From contig JAGLBK010000155.1 in the NCBI GenBank assembly GCA_018260275.1, forward strand, positions 1 through 6,312: a DNA stretch of 6,312 bases, read 5' to 3'. Under the pieces are notes generated by a model that worked only from the letters and a program-made list of their open reading frames with translations, was not told the origin of the DNA and made no database searches. The stretch's first letter is position 1, and each line of letters begins with the position of its first letter. Both the position numbers and the translations under genes were made by a program. This DNA comes from Deinococcus sp. (GTDB taxonomy: Bacteria > Deinococcota > Deinococci > Deinococcales > Deinococcaceae). Below, piece by piece: positions 1 through 5,114 of the stretch.

Positions 1-149
1 AAAGCCGCGAAGTCCTGCATGTTCACGCACAGAATGCCCAGCAGGGCCACGCCGCGCAGCACGTCCGGCAGCAGCGAACGCTCCTGCACCGGGCGGGGCG
101 CGGCAGCGGGGCTAGGGCCGTTGGTGGTGGGCAGACGGGAAGAAGTCAT
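1..149 (-). CDS. DUF418 / YeiB-family membrane protein, N-terminal fragment
   Basis: Only the first 49 codons lie in the window; the gene continues past the left edge. After a polar Pro/Ala/Ser-rich N-terminus of about 23 residues, the translation reads RSLLPDVLRGVALLGILCVN, followed by MQDFAA. This is the signature opening of the DUF418/YeiB family: an Arg/Asp-Leu-Arg-Gly motif leading into the first transmembrane helix, which ends in Leu-x-x-Asn. These are multi-pass inner-membrane proteins of uncertain function, often described as possible transporters. I chose the ATG at 147-149. An in-frame ATG five codons upstream (162-164) is possible, and neither has a clear Shine-Dalgarno; a GGGG lies about 10 bases before the downstream ATG. 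Transcription probably comes from the promoter at 237-265, with a leader of about 80 bases containing a terminator-type hairpin. The family call is from motif recognition on a fragment. Confidence 0.75.
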   Translation of the reverse strand, partial: MTSSRLPTTNGPSPAAAPRPVQERSLLPDVLRGVALLGILCVNMQDFAA

Positions 150-202
150 GGCAGTTGGCCCCATGGCGCGGCTTGTGGGCAGTTCCAAAACAAACCGGCA
201 AT

Positions 203-226
203 AAAAAAGCCGCCTCTCTGGGCGGT
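203..226 (-). terminator. Rho-independent terminator, minus strand
   Basis: Read on the minus strand, ACCGCC (226-221) pairs with GGCGGC (214-209) around a 6-base loop. It forms five G-C pairs plus one wobble pair and is followed at once by six T (208-203), then ATT. It lies about 87 bases past the GNAT stop and so can end the NTF2-like/GNAT operon. It also lies just downstream of the -10 box at 237-242, so transcripts from that promoter must pass through it to reach the DUF418 gene. Confidence 0.75.
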
Positions 227-236
227 GATGTCAAAA

Positions 237-265
237 AATATAGCGCGGTATTCAGCCGCAGTCAA
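237..265 (-). promoter_or_regulatory. Sigma-70-type promoter for the DUF418 gene
   Basis: On the minus strand TTGACT (265-260) and TATATT (242-237) are separated by exactly 17 bases, five of six matches to each hexamer consensus. It is the best promoter in the window. Transcription would start near 230-231, about 80 bases before the DUF418 ATG and 3 to 5 bases before the hairpin at 226-209. The spacer holds a short inverted repeat (GCGG at 245-248, CCGC at 256-259) that could be an operator half-site pair, but 4 bp is weak evidence. The promoter sits in the 3' untranslated region of the GNAT gene. Confidence 0.7.
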
Positions 266-312
266 CTTTATGCAGCCACCGGACAGGCGTGAAGCCGCGA
301 CGCCCCGCCCCA

Positions 313-921
313 TCAGTCTTTTTTGACCCAGAAGTGCATCGGCTTGGGCGTGGCGTGCGCCTCGTTCACGTCCCGCCAACTCATTTCGGTCTGAAGGTCG
401 GGGCGTTCGGTGTAGCCACGGGCCTGCCAGAAGGCGTTCAGGGTGCGGTAAGGCTGGGGCCGCAGCGGGTGGTCGGCGGGGCGCTGCACCGCGCAGAAGG
501 TCTTGACCCGCAGCCCCAGCGCTCCCGCGTGGTCTTCGCGCAGGTCGAAAAAACGGTGACCCAGCCCCTGCCCACGGTACTGCGGCAGCAACACGCTCTC
601 GCCCAAGTACAGGATGTCGCCGGGATCGAATTCGGCAGTGTTCAGAGCTGTGTTCAGAAAGGGGCGCTGCACCTCGGCGGTTTCGTAAATCAGCGGCAGG
701 GCCGAGCTGACCCCCACGACCTCCTCGCCGTCGCGGGCCAGCGCCAGAAAGGCCCCCGGAGCCTCGGCGTAGGTTTGCAGGTACTGTTCCTCGTAGGCGG
801 CGTCACCCACGTACAGGTAAGGAAACTCCCGGAAGACCCGAATGCGCAGCCGGGCCAGGTCGGGAATGGCTGCCCGCAGATCGTCGCCGGTCGCGACCTC
901 GACCCGCAGCGGCTTAAGCAC
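313..921 (-). CDS. GNAT-family N-acetyltransferase
   Basis: A 202-residue protein of the GCN5-related acetyltransferase fold, which transfers the acetyl group of acetyl-CoA to an amine of an unknown substrate in the cytoplasm. The acetyl-CoA-binding motif A is clear: strand LYLGESVLL (residues 104-112), then Q-Y-R-G-Q-G-L-G (114-121), the pyrophosphate-binding loop, and a following helix. A hydrophobic strand at 58-62 and another at 67-72 precede it, as expected for the N-terminal half of the fold. The start is a GTG (919-921) inside the end of the NTF2-like gene, overlapping it by 8 bases, with GGCAGG just upstream, so translation is probably coupled. At about 200 residues it is longer than minimal GNATs, with extra sequence around residues 75-102 (YETAEVQRPFLNTALN) that may shape the substrate pocket. 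The substrate cannot be told from sequence. Confidence 0.88.
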   Translation of the reverse strand: MLKPLRVEVATGDDLRAAIPDLARLRIRVFREFPYLYVGDAAYEEQYLQTYAEAPGAFLALARDGEEVVGVSSALPLIYETAEVQRPFLNTALNTAEFDPGDILYLGESVLLPQYRGQGLGHRFFDLREDHAGALGLRVKTFCAVQRPADHPLRPQPYRTLNAFWQARGYTERPDLQTEMSWRDVNEAHATPKPMHFWVKKD

Positions 922-1318
922 TGACCTGCCGCGCCCAGTCGGCCAGATTGTAGTAGTTGGTCACCCGGCTGATCCGGTCGCCGCGCAACTCGAAAAAGGC
1001 CCCCACGGGCAGCACGTACCGCTGACCGCTCGCTGCGGGCAGGCCCTCGTCGGTCTGGAGGTACTCGCCGTGAATGACGAACTCGGCGGCGGCCCGCGTG
1101 CCGTCGGGCGAGACCATCACCACCAGATCGCGGGCCTGCTCGCGGTAATGGCGCTCCATCCGGGCCAGGAAGGTGCGGAAAGCCGCTTTCCCTGTCTGAC
1201 GCTCGCCCTCGTTGATGTCGTGCTGCACGTCTTCGGTGAGCAGTGCCAGCATCTGCCCGGCTTCGCCAGCATTGAAAGCCGCGTAATACTGCTCGATCAC
1301 TTCAGAACTCTGGCTCAT
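914..1318 (-). CDS. NTF2-like, ketosteroid isomerase-related protein
   Basis: A 134-residue single-domain protein of the NTF2/SnoaL cone-shaped fold. The N-terminal helix with YYAAFNAGE (residues 11-19), the segment LLTEDVQHDINEG (26-38), and the C-terminal strands YVLPVGAFFELRGDRIS (101-117) followed by RVTNYYN (118-124) match my memory of the ketosteroid isomerase-related family (TIGR02096 type). Members bind small hydrophobic ligands or act as isomerases or hydrolases, but most, probably including this one, have no proven activity. The name does not mean it acts on steroids. It is the first gene of a two-gene operon with the GNAT gene, which overlaps its last 8 bases. The ATG at 1316-1318 follows a TATCCT box by 7 bases and lacks a Shine-Dalgarno, so the mRNA is probably leaderless. 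The shared operon suggests that the two enzymes act on the same metabolite; this is inference. Confidence 0.85.
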   Translation of the reverse strand: MSQSSEVIEQYYAAFNAGEAGQMLALLTEDVQHDINEGERQTGKAAFRTFLARMERHYREQARDLVVMVSPDGTRAAAEFVIHGEYLQTDEGLPAASGQRYVLPVGAFFELRGDRISRVTNYYNLADWARQVSA

Positions 1319-1325
1319 GCGCTAC

Positions 1326-1331
1326 AGGATA
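1326..1331 (-). promoter_or_regulatory. -10 box of a leaderless promoter for the NTF2-like/GNAT operon
   Basis: On the minus strand TATCCT fits TAnnnT and ends 7 bases before the ATG, which would put the start of transcription at or one base before the start codon. A 17-base spacer upstream would give a weak -35 of GGTACA (1354-1349). The absence of a Shine-Dalgarno agrees with leaderless translation, which is common in Deinococcus. Confidence 0.55.
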
Positions 1332-1499
1332 AACGCCTCTTTGAACGCTGTACCGAAATCCTCTGGAAGTAAGCCTGAAGATGAAACTAAACTGGCTGGT
1401 CTGCCCATAACATAATAAACGGTCTCTTCCTTTGCTGTTCGCCCTGAAGTATTTGATCCTGACGGGTTTTCGCGTCACACTAGGGCGTAGTAGAGAGCC

Positions 1500-1509
1500 G
1501 GAAATTTCC
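1500..1509. repeat. Perfect 10-bp palindrome GGAAATTTCC, candidate operator
   Basis: GGAAATTTCC is its own reverse complement. It lies in the divergent intergenic region and overlaps the first five bases of the proposed -35 hexamer at 1505-1510, a position where a bound dimer would block RNA polymerase. No second copy was seen in the window. A 10-bp palindrome can occur by chance, so the operator role is an inference. Confidence 0.35.
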
Positions 1510-1533
1510 AGTTCTATCTGCTAGGTTTATTCT
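1505..1533 (+). promoter_or_regulatory. Candidate promoter for the 415-residue protein gene
   Basis: TTTCCA (1505-1510), a 17-base spacer and TATTCT (1528-1533) give four of six matches to each consensus hexamer. Transcription would start near 1540, leaving a leader of about 78 bases before the GTG at 1618. An alternative -35, TTGATC at 1453-1458, has no good -10 at the right distance. The rest of the 299-base gap (1319-1617) shows no gene; a nine-codon ORF at 1381-1410 has no convincing ribosome site. Confidence 0.45.
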
Positions 1534-1602
1534 GTACCACTCGACAGTGCAACTCATACGAGATCAGCCGCCAGAATGGCGACCGGATTTTCGTTTTTTA
1601 AC

Positions 1603-1608
1603 GGAGGG
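1603..1608 (+). promoter_or_regulatory. Shine-Dalgarno that sets the GTG start at 1618
   Basis: GGAGGG stands 9 bases before the GTG at 1618-1620. The in-frame ATG at 1576 lies upstream of this site and has no ribosome-binding sequence of its own, so a start there would put 14 extra residues ahead of the conserved-looking NPIRYIITR opening. This is the clearest Shine-Dalgarno in the window, in contrast to the neighbouring leaderless genes. Confidence 0.8.
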
Positions 1609-1617
1609 CTTTACCTC

Positions 1618-2865
1618 GTGAACCCAATTCGCTACATCATCACCCGTTCCTGCCTGCAAGAAGGCAGCATGCGCCTGCTCAAGTACAACGAGTCCTGCTT
1701 TCCCGAAAACGGCCCGGTGCAGTTCATCGATGACCGTGGCACTGAACATACCGTTCAGGTCGAACGCAACCGGATGCGCGTCAGTGGCCTCACCGCCTTC
1801 TACCACGCTCAGAATCTGGGGGTCAACGACGTGATGGTCATTACGCCCATGACGCCGGGGCGCTATGAGGTCGAGACTATCGTCAAGCCGCACGCCGCCG
1901 CGCCCGCACCGCGCCAGCCGGTCGCCAAGCAGCCCGAGGCCCAGCGGGTGGTCGTGTCGAGCACGCCGCATGTGCGCGAGGTACGGATGCAGCGGCCCGC
2001 CGTTTCTGAGGCGGTTTCCGAGTCGGCCACCCTGCCCGCAGCCCGGAACGAACACCCGGCGCAGAACGAACCCAGAACGGAAGTGGCCCCACGCCCCGAC
2101 GCCAGGCCGGATGTCCGTGAGGCGGCCCGTGAAGTGGCGGCCCTCTTTGCCCCGGCGGCTTCCGGCGCGGCGGCCCAAAAGGGTGCAGGAACCGGCAATC
2201 AGAGCGAGGATCTGGTCGCCGAATTTGCACGCTTGACCGGTTACCAGCTGGCCCACCCCGCTTCCGGACTGATGCGCCTGAGCGCCGATCTGGGGCCGCA
2301 GCATGGCTACACGGTGCTGCTGGCCGCCGATCCGCTGGCCATGACCCAGCCTGCCTGGGAAAACGGGCGCGACGAGGCCAAGCTGCTGCTGACCCACGAG
2401 GCCGAGCGGGCCGAGGGAGTTTCCCGCGTGACCCGCGAAGCGCTGGTGGCCCTGACCGACCACGCCCGTCTGACCCCCCTGAGCCCCATCGACCTGCGCG
2501 GATACTGGCGGGCCGGAACCCTGGATCTGGCGGGGGCGGCCAGCATCGCGGAACTGGTCAGCGCCCACCTGGCGCAGCGCGGCGCGTTCAGCTTCGTGGT
2601 GCTAAGTCTGGCCCAGCAACCGGCCAACAGCATCATCAACGTTTCGCAACTGGCCCAGCGACTGGGCAGCGGCGTGAATACCGCCGAGCTGAACACCATT
2701 CTGGAGACGCTGTCGCGCCCGCCCTTCCTGGCGCTGACCCCGTTGCAGGGCGGCCAGTACCTGCTGCGTATGGGCATGGGCGACCTGCTCTCCGAGCTGT
2801 CCGAGTATGCCCTGGGCGTGCGCCGCCGCGTGCGAACCCCCGGCCAGACCGAACTGGTTCACTGA
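1618..2865 (+). CDS. Unrecognised 415-residue protein, putative nucleic-acid-binding, with winged-helix-like C-terminus
   Basis: I do not recognise this gene. Three parts are visible. Residues 1-90 form a compact domain with alternating hydrophobic strands; it ends in LTAFYHAQNLGVNDVMVI, then TPMTPGRYEVETI. The pattern of a helix, a Gly-x-x-x-Asp turn and two strands recalls the B3/pseudobarrel DNA-binding folds, but this is only a resemblance. Residues about 91-195 are a Pro/Ala/Arg/Glu-rich linker without predicted structure. Residues 196-415 are ordered: an alpha/beta part with strands YTVLLAA (231-237) and AKLLLTH (254-260), the phrase LTPLSPIDLRGYW (285-297), and a segment at 340-383 (INVSQLAQRLG, helix, then LALTPLQGGQYLL) that reads as a winged helix. 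The tail is basic (GVRRRVR). No catalytic motif is evident. The start is the GTG after the GGAGGG site. It stands alone, between its own promoter and the terminator at 2951-2993. A chromosome- or repair-related DNA-binding protein is a guess from domain layout. Confidence 0.85.
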   Translation: MNPIRYIITRSCLQEGSMRLLKYNESCFPENGPVQFIDDRGTEHTVQVERNRMRVSGLTAFYHAQNLGVNDVMVITPMTPGRYEVETIVKPHAAAPAPRQPVAKQPEAQRVVVSSTPHVREVRMQRPAVSEAVSESATLPAARNEHPAQNEPRTEVAPRPDARPDVREAAREVAALFAPAASGAAAQKGAGTGNQSEDLVAEFARLTGYQLAHPASGLMRLSADLGPQHGYTVLLAADPLAMTQPAWENGRDEAKLLLTHEAERAEGVSRVTREALVALTDHARLTPLSPIDLRGYWRAGTLDLAGAASIAELVSAHLAQRGAFSFVVLSLAQQPANSIINVSQLAQRLGSGVNTAELNTILETLSRPPFLALTPLQGGQYLLRMGMGDLLSELSEYALGVRRRVRTPGQTELVH

Positions 2866-2882
2866 ATTCTGCCTGCTGTTCT

Positions 2883-2915
2883 GTGACCGCGTGACCGCGC
2901 ACGATCTGGCGGTCA
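2883..2915 (+). repeat. Tandem GTGACCGC repeat with an inverted copy
   Basis: GTGACCGC occurs twice head to tail (2883-2890 and 2891-2898). The inverted partner GCGGTCA (2909-2915) pairs perfectly over 7 bp with the second copy, leaving a 10-base loop, and could pair instead with the first. No T-tract follows, so it is not a standard terminator. It begins 18 bases after the stop codon of the 415-residue protein gene and may protect the mRNA end or bind a protein; neither is shown. Confidence 0.4.
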
Positions 2916-2950
2916 TGCCACTTCAGTTTCACTCCTGAACAATTCTGTTG

Positions 2951-2993
2951 AAGTCTCTTTTTCTCACCGCTAGCTGGGAGAGAGGGACTTTTT
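2951..2993 (+). terminator. Rho-independent terminator after the 415-residue protein gene
   Basis: The transcript can fold AAGTCTCTTTTTCTC (2951-2965) against GGGAGAGAGGGACTT (2976-2990) as a 15-bp stem containing four G-U pairs, with a 10-base loop, followed by T residues through 2993. Because the stem relies on G-U pairs it is a hairpin only on the plus-strand RNA, which fits a one-way terminator. It separates this gene from mutY. Confidence 0.65.
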
Positions 2994-3029
2994 GTCTCCT
3001 GCATCGCGGTCGTGGCTTGCGCTGGCCCG

Positions 3030-3035
3030 TACACT
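3030..3035 (+). promoter_or_regulatory. -10 box of a leaderless promoter for mutY
   Basis: TACACT ends exactly 6 bases before the GTG at 3042, placing the expected first transcribed base on the G of the start codon. No Shine-Dalgarno precedes that GTG and no good -35 hexamer is seen, as is often the case for leaderless Deinococcus promoters. This box is also the main argument for choosing 3042 over the in-frame GTG at 3012, which lies upstream of it. Confidence 0.55.
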
Positions 3036-3041
3036 GCGGCG

Positions 3042-4076
3042 GTGCCGCCCCTTGACCTTCCTGAAGTGCGTCAGTCCCTGCTCGGCTGGTTTGATCGGCG
3101 GGGCCGCGACCTGCCCTGGCGACTGGGCCATGAAGGCGGGCGTGACCCCTACCGCGTGTGGGTGGCCGAGATTTTGCTTCAGCAGACGCAGGTTTCGCGG
3201 GGGCTGCTGTACTACCAGCGGTTTTTGGAACACTTTCCGACGGTGCAGGCCCTGGCCGCCGCGCCGATCGACGATGTGCTTAAGGCTTGGGAAGGCTGCG
3301 GCTACTATGCCCGCGCCCGCAACCTGCACCGCGCTGCCGGGCTGATCGCTGAAAACGGGTTTCCAGTGAACTACGCGGGCTGGCTGGCCCTGCCGGGAGT
3401 CGGGCCGTACACGGCGGCGGCGGTCACCAGTCTGGCCCTGAACGAGCGCCGCGCAGTCAACGACGGCAACGTACGCAGGGTGCTGGCCCGGTTGTATGCC
3501 GAGCGGCAGCCAGCGCAAAGCTGGGTCCAGGCCCGCGCCGAAGAGTTGCTTGACCCCGGGCGTCCTGGGGCCTGGAACGAGGCGATGATGGACCTGGGGG
3601 CCACCGTCTGCACCCCCAGAGCACCGACCTGTCAGGCGTGCCCGCTCAGCGCCTATTGCGCGGCTTTCCGCGCCGGGGAGGCGGCGCTGTTTCCGGCGCC
3701 AAAAGTGCGCGCTCAGGTCAGGGAAGTGCGGGCCGTGGCAGTGCTGATCGGCGACGCCGAACACGCGGTTTTGGAGCAGCGAGCAGGAAATCTGCTGGGC
3801 GGCTTATGGGGCCTGCCACTGGCCGAGCCTGCGCTGGGCGAAACCCCGGCACAGGCCCTGGCGCGGCTTTGTGAACGCCTGCACGCCGTGCCGGGCGACC
3901 TGCTGGGAACGGTAAACCACACCATGACCCACCGCCGCATCCGCCTCGACGTTTATCTGGCGACCCTACCAGGAGCAGCGCGGCAACCCACGGCACAGAT
4001 GGCGCTTTCACGGCTGGATCATAAGGCGCTCGGCCTGCTTAAACACCGTCAGGCGGGGCTGTTTTCCGTTTCCTGA
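3042..4076 (+). CDS. mutY: A/G-specific adenine glycosylase MutY
   Basis: Base-excision repair enzyme that removes adenine mispaired with 8-oxoguanine or guanine, preventing G:C to T:A changes after oxidative damage. From the GTG at 3042 it is 344 residues, normal for the family. The HhH-GPD domain carries RDLPWR (22-27) and WVAEILLQQTQV (40-51), with catalytic Glu43. GYYARARNLH (87-96) and the helix-hairpin-helix LPGVGPYTAAA (117-127) follow, and then VNDGNVRRV (139-147) with catalytic Asp141. The [4Fe-4S] cysteines are 190, 197, 200 and 206, in the exact C-x6-C-x2-C-x5-C spacing. The C-terminal NUDIX-like domain (about 226-340) has LLGGLWGLP (251-259) and, at the 8-oxoguanine recognition loop, HTMTH (293-297). 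The GTG at 3012 would add ten residues, but the TACACT box between the two favours 3042. It has its own promoter, so it is not in an operon with the upstream gene; uppS follows after 61 bases with another -10 box. Confidence 0.96.
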   Translation: MPPLDLPEVRQSLLGWFDRRGRDLPWRLGHEGGRDPYRVWVAEILLQQTQVSRGLLYYQRFLEHFPTVQALAAAPIDDVLKAWEGCGYYARARNLHRAAGLIAENGFPVNYAGWLALPGVGPYTAAAVTSLALNERRAVNDGNVRRVLARLYAERQPAQSWVQARAEELLDPGRPGAWNEAMMDLGATVCTPRAPTCQACPLSAYCAAFRAGEAALFPAPKVRAQVREVRAVAVLIGDAEHAVLEQRAGNLLGGLWGLPLAEPALGETPAQALARLCERLHAVPGDLLGTVNHTMTHRRIRLDVYLATLPGAARQPTAQMALSRLDHKALGLLKHRQAGLFSVS

Positions 4077-4122
4077 GTGAAGCTGCTGCTTTCGGATGAG
4101 GCGGGGGCTGTACTGGGCGCGG

Positions 4123-4128
4123 TAAACT
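4123..4128 (+). promoter_or_regulatory. -10 box just upstream of the cis-prenyltransferase gene
   Basis: TAAACT fits TAnnnT (five of six to TATAAT) and ends 9 bases before the ATG at 4138, giving a predicted leader of 0 to 3 bases. No -35 hexamer or Shine-Dalgarno is evident. It suggests that this gene is transcribed separately from mutY, though readthrough from mutY is possible because no terminator lies in the 61-base gap. Confidence 0.5.
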
Positions 4129-4137
4129 ACTGGCTGT

Positions 4138-4968
4138 ATGGCCCCCAAACCGATTAAGGTCGCCCTCCTCACCGCCCAGAAGACGCGAACGGCGGCACGC
4201 GGCGCACTGCTGTGGGGTTACGAACAGCGGCTGTCGCGTGAGGTCAAGGCGAACGGCAAGCTGCCCGGGCACCTGGGCCTGATTCTCGACGGCAACCGCC
4301 GTTTTGCCCGCGCCGCCGGAATGCAGCGCGAAATGGGGCACTCTATCGGCGCGGAAAAGGCGCACGAGGTGCTGCAGTGGTGCCTGGAACTCGGTATTCC
4401 GGCGGCGACCATCTGGGTGCTCTCGACCGACAACAAAAGCCGCGACCCCGAGGAACTCGCGCACATTCTGCGGCTGCTGGAACAGGAAGCCCGCAACCTC
4501 GCCACCGACCCGCGCATTCATGCCAACGGGGTACGTGTGCGGGCGATCGGGCAGCACGAGAATTTTCCGCCTAACGTACTGAACGCCCTTCAGGAACTGG
4601 AGGCCAGAACCAGCCACTACACCGGAATGCGCCTGAACATCGCCGTGGGCTACGGCGGGCGCGAGGAAATCGTGGACGCGGTCAAGGCCCACCTACGGAC
4701 CCAGGCTGCGCAGGGCCGCACACTGGGTGAAGTGGCGGATACCCTCGCGCCGGACGACATCAGCCGCCACCTCTACATGGCCGATACCCCGGACCCCGAC
4801 TTTATTATCCGCACCAGCGGCGAGATTCGCCTGAGCGGGTTCATGCTCTGGCAAAGCGTCTACAGCGAATATTATTTTTGCGACGTGTACTGGCCCGGCT
4901 TCCGGCGCGTGGACTTTCTGCGTGCCCTGCGCGACTTTCAGGGCAGAGACCGCCGCTTCGGCAAGTAA
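4138..4968 (+). CDS. uppS: cis-Prenyltransferase (isoprenyl diphosphate synthase, UppS family)
   Basis: Adds isopentenyl diphosphate units in cis to an allylic diphosphate. Undecaprenyl synthases of this family make the lipid carrier for peptidoglycan; short-chain members make Z-farnesyl diphosphate. The 276 residues include an N-terminal extension of about 43 residues, then LGLILDGNRRFARAAG (46-61) with catalytic Asp51, a conserved His68, STDNKSRDPEEL (96-107), NIAVGYGGREEIVDA (167-181), and RTSGEIRLSGFMLWQ (225-239), which holds the diphosphate-binding Arg225, Arg231 and Ser233. DGNRR in place of DGNGR, SGF in place of SNF, and the extension resembling YELRL before the core match my recollection of M. 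tuberculosis Rv1086, the Z,E-farnesyl synthase, more than E. coli UppS. The family call is firm; product chain length is open, so the symbol is provisional. The ATG lies 9 bases after a TAAACT box. It converges on the secreted-protein gene. Confidence 0.93.
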   Translation: MAPKPIKVALLTAQKTRTAARGALLWGYEQRLSREVKANGKLPGHLGLILDGNRRFARAAGMQREMGHSIGAEKAHEVLQWCLELGIPAATIWVLSTDNKSRDPEELAHILRLLEQEARNLATDPRIHANGVRVRAIGQHENFPPNVLNALQELEARTSHYTGMRLNIAVGYGGREEIVDAVKAHLRTQAAQGRTLGEVADTLAPDDISRHLYMADTPDPDFIIRTSGEIRLSGFMLWQSVYSEYYFCDVYWPGFRRVDFLRALRDFQGRDRRFGK

Positions 4969-5034
4969 GACGGCTTCGAGGGGTAGAGTGGGCCGCCCCA
5001 TTATGCTGCCTAAGCGGACGCGAGTCTAAGAAAC

Positions 5035-5099
5035 TACAGGTCTGAACGGCGCGTAGTGGCTTCGCTGTCCTGCTGCGCGAAATAAAGTTCAAACCTGTA
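5035..5099. other. Structured element: 13-bp inverted repeat with an inner stem
   Basis: The left arm TACAGGTCTGAAC (5035-5047) and the right arm GTTCAAACCTGTA (5087-5099) pair over 13 bp with a single C/A mismatch. Inside, CGCGTAG (5050-5056) pairs with CTGCGCG (5073-5079) over 7 bp including one G-U, leaving a 16-base loop. It lies in the 200-base gap between two converging genes, with no T-tract on either side. It could be a structured RNA, a processing or protective hairpin at the 3' end of the cis-prenyltransferase mRNA, or a very small mobile-element remnant with terminal inverted repeats. It is not a tRNA. Apart from this and the hairpin at 5115-5161, the gap shows nothing I can name. 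Confidence 0.5.
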
Positions 5100-5114
5100 C
5101 GTGGGGTCAAGCAA

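Noticed and set aside
289..924. Long plus-strand ORF opposite the GNAT gene
   Set aside because: It is a shadow of the GNAT gene on the other strand: it has no recognisable family motif, while the minus strand carries a clear acetyl-CoA-binding motif. The same reasoning removes the plus-strand ORFs at 842-1372 and 5338-6252 and the minus-strand ORFs across 1564-3764 and 4039-5001.
1381..1410. Nine-codon ORF in the divergent intergenic region (MKLNWLVCP), a possible leader peptide
   Set aside because: It has no convincing ribosome-binding site, no terminator/antiterminator pair after it, and no run of regulatory codons, and it lies upstream of the proposed promoter.
1399..1415. Possible radiation/desiccation response motif (DdrO-type operator), minus strand, beginning TTATGTTATGGG
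   Set aside because: From memory the motif is a 17-bp palindrome with TTATG and CATAA ends. Here only the left half matches well; the right half reads CAGAC, so the palindrome fails. It is also about 90 bases upstream of the proposed promoter rather than near it.
1576..1617. Upstream ATG start for the 415-residue protein gene
   Set aside because: It lies before the GGAGGG at 1603-1608 and has no Shine-Dalgarno; the GTG at 1618 has ideal spacing from that site.
4996..5107. tRNA-like signal: GTTCAAAC T-loop with a partial stem, and CCCCA/TGGGG as a possible acceptor
   Set aside because: The span is about 112 bases, too long even for a tRNA with a large variable arm. The acceptor and T-stems have mismatches and no D-arm or anticodon arm forms. 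The GTTCAAAC is better explained as part of the long inverted repeat at 5035-5099.
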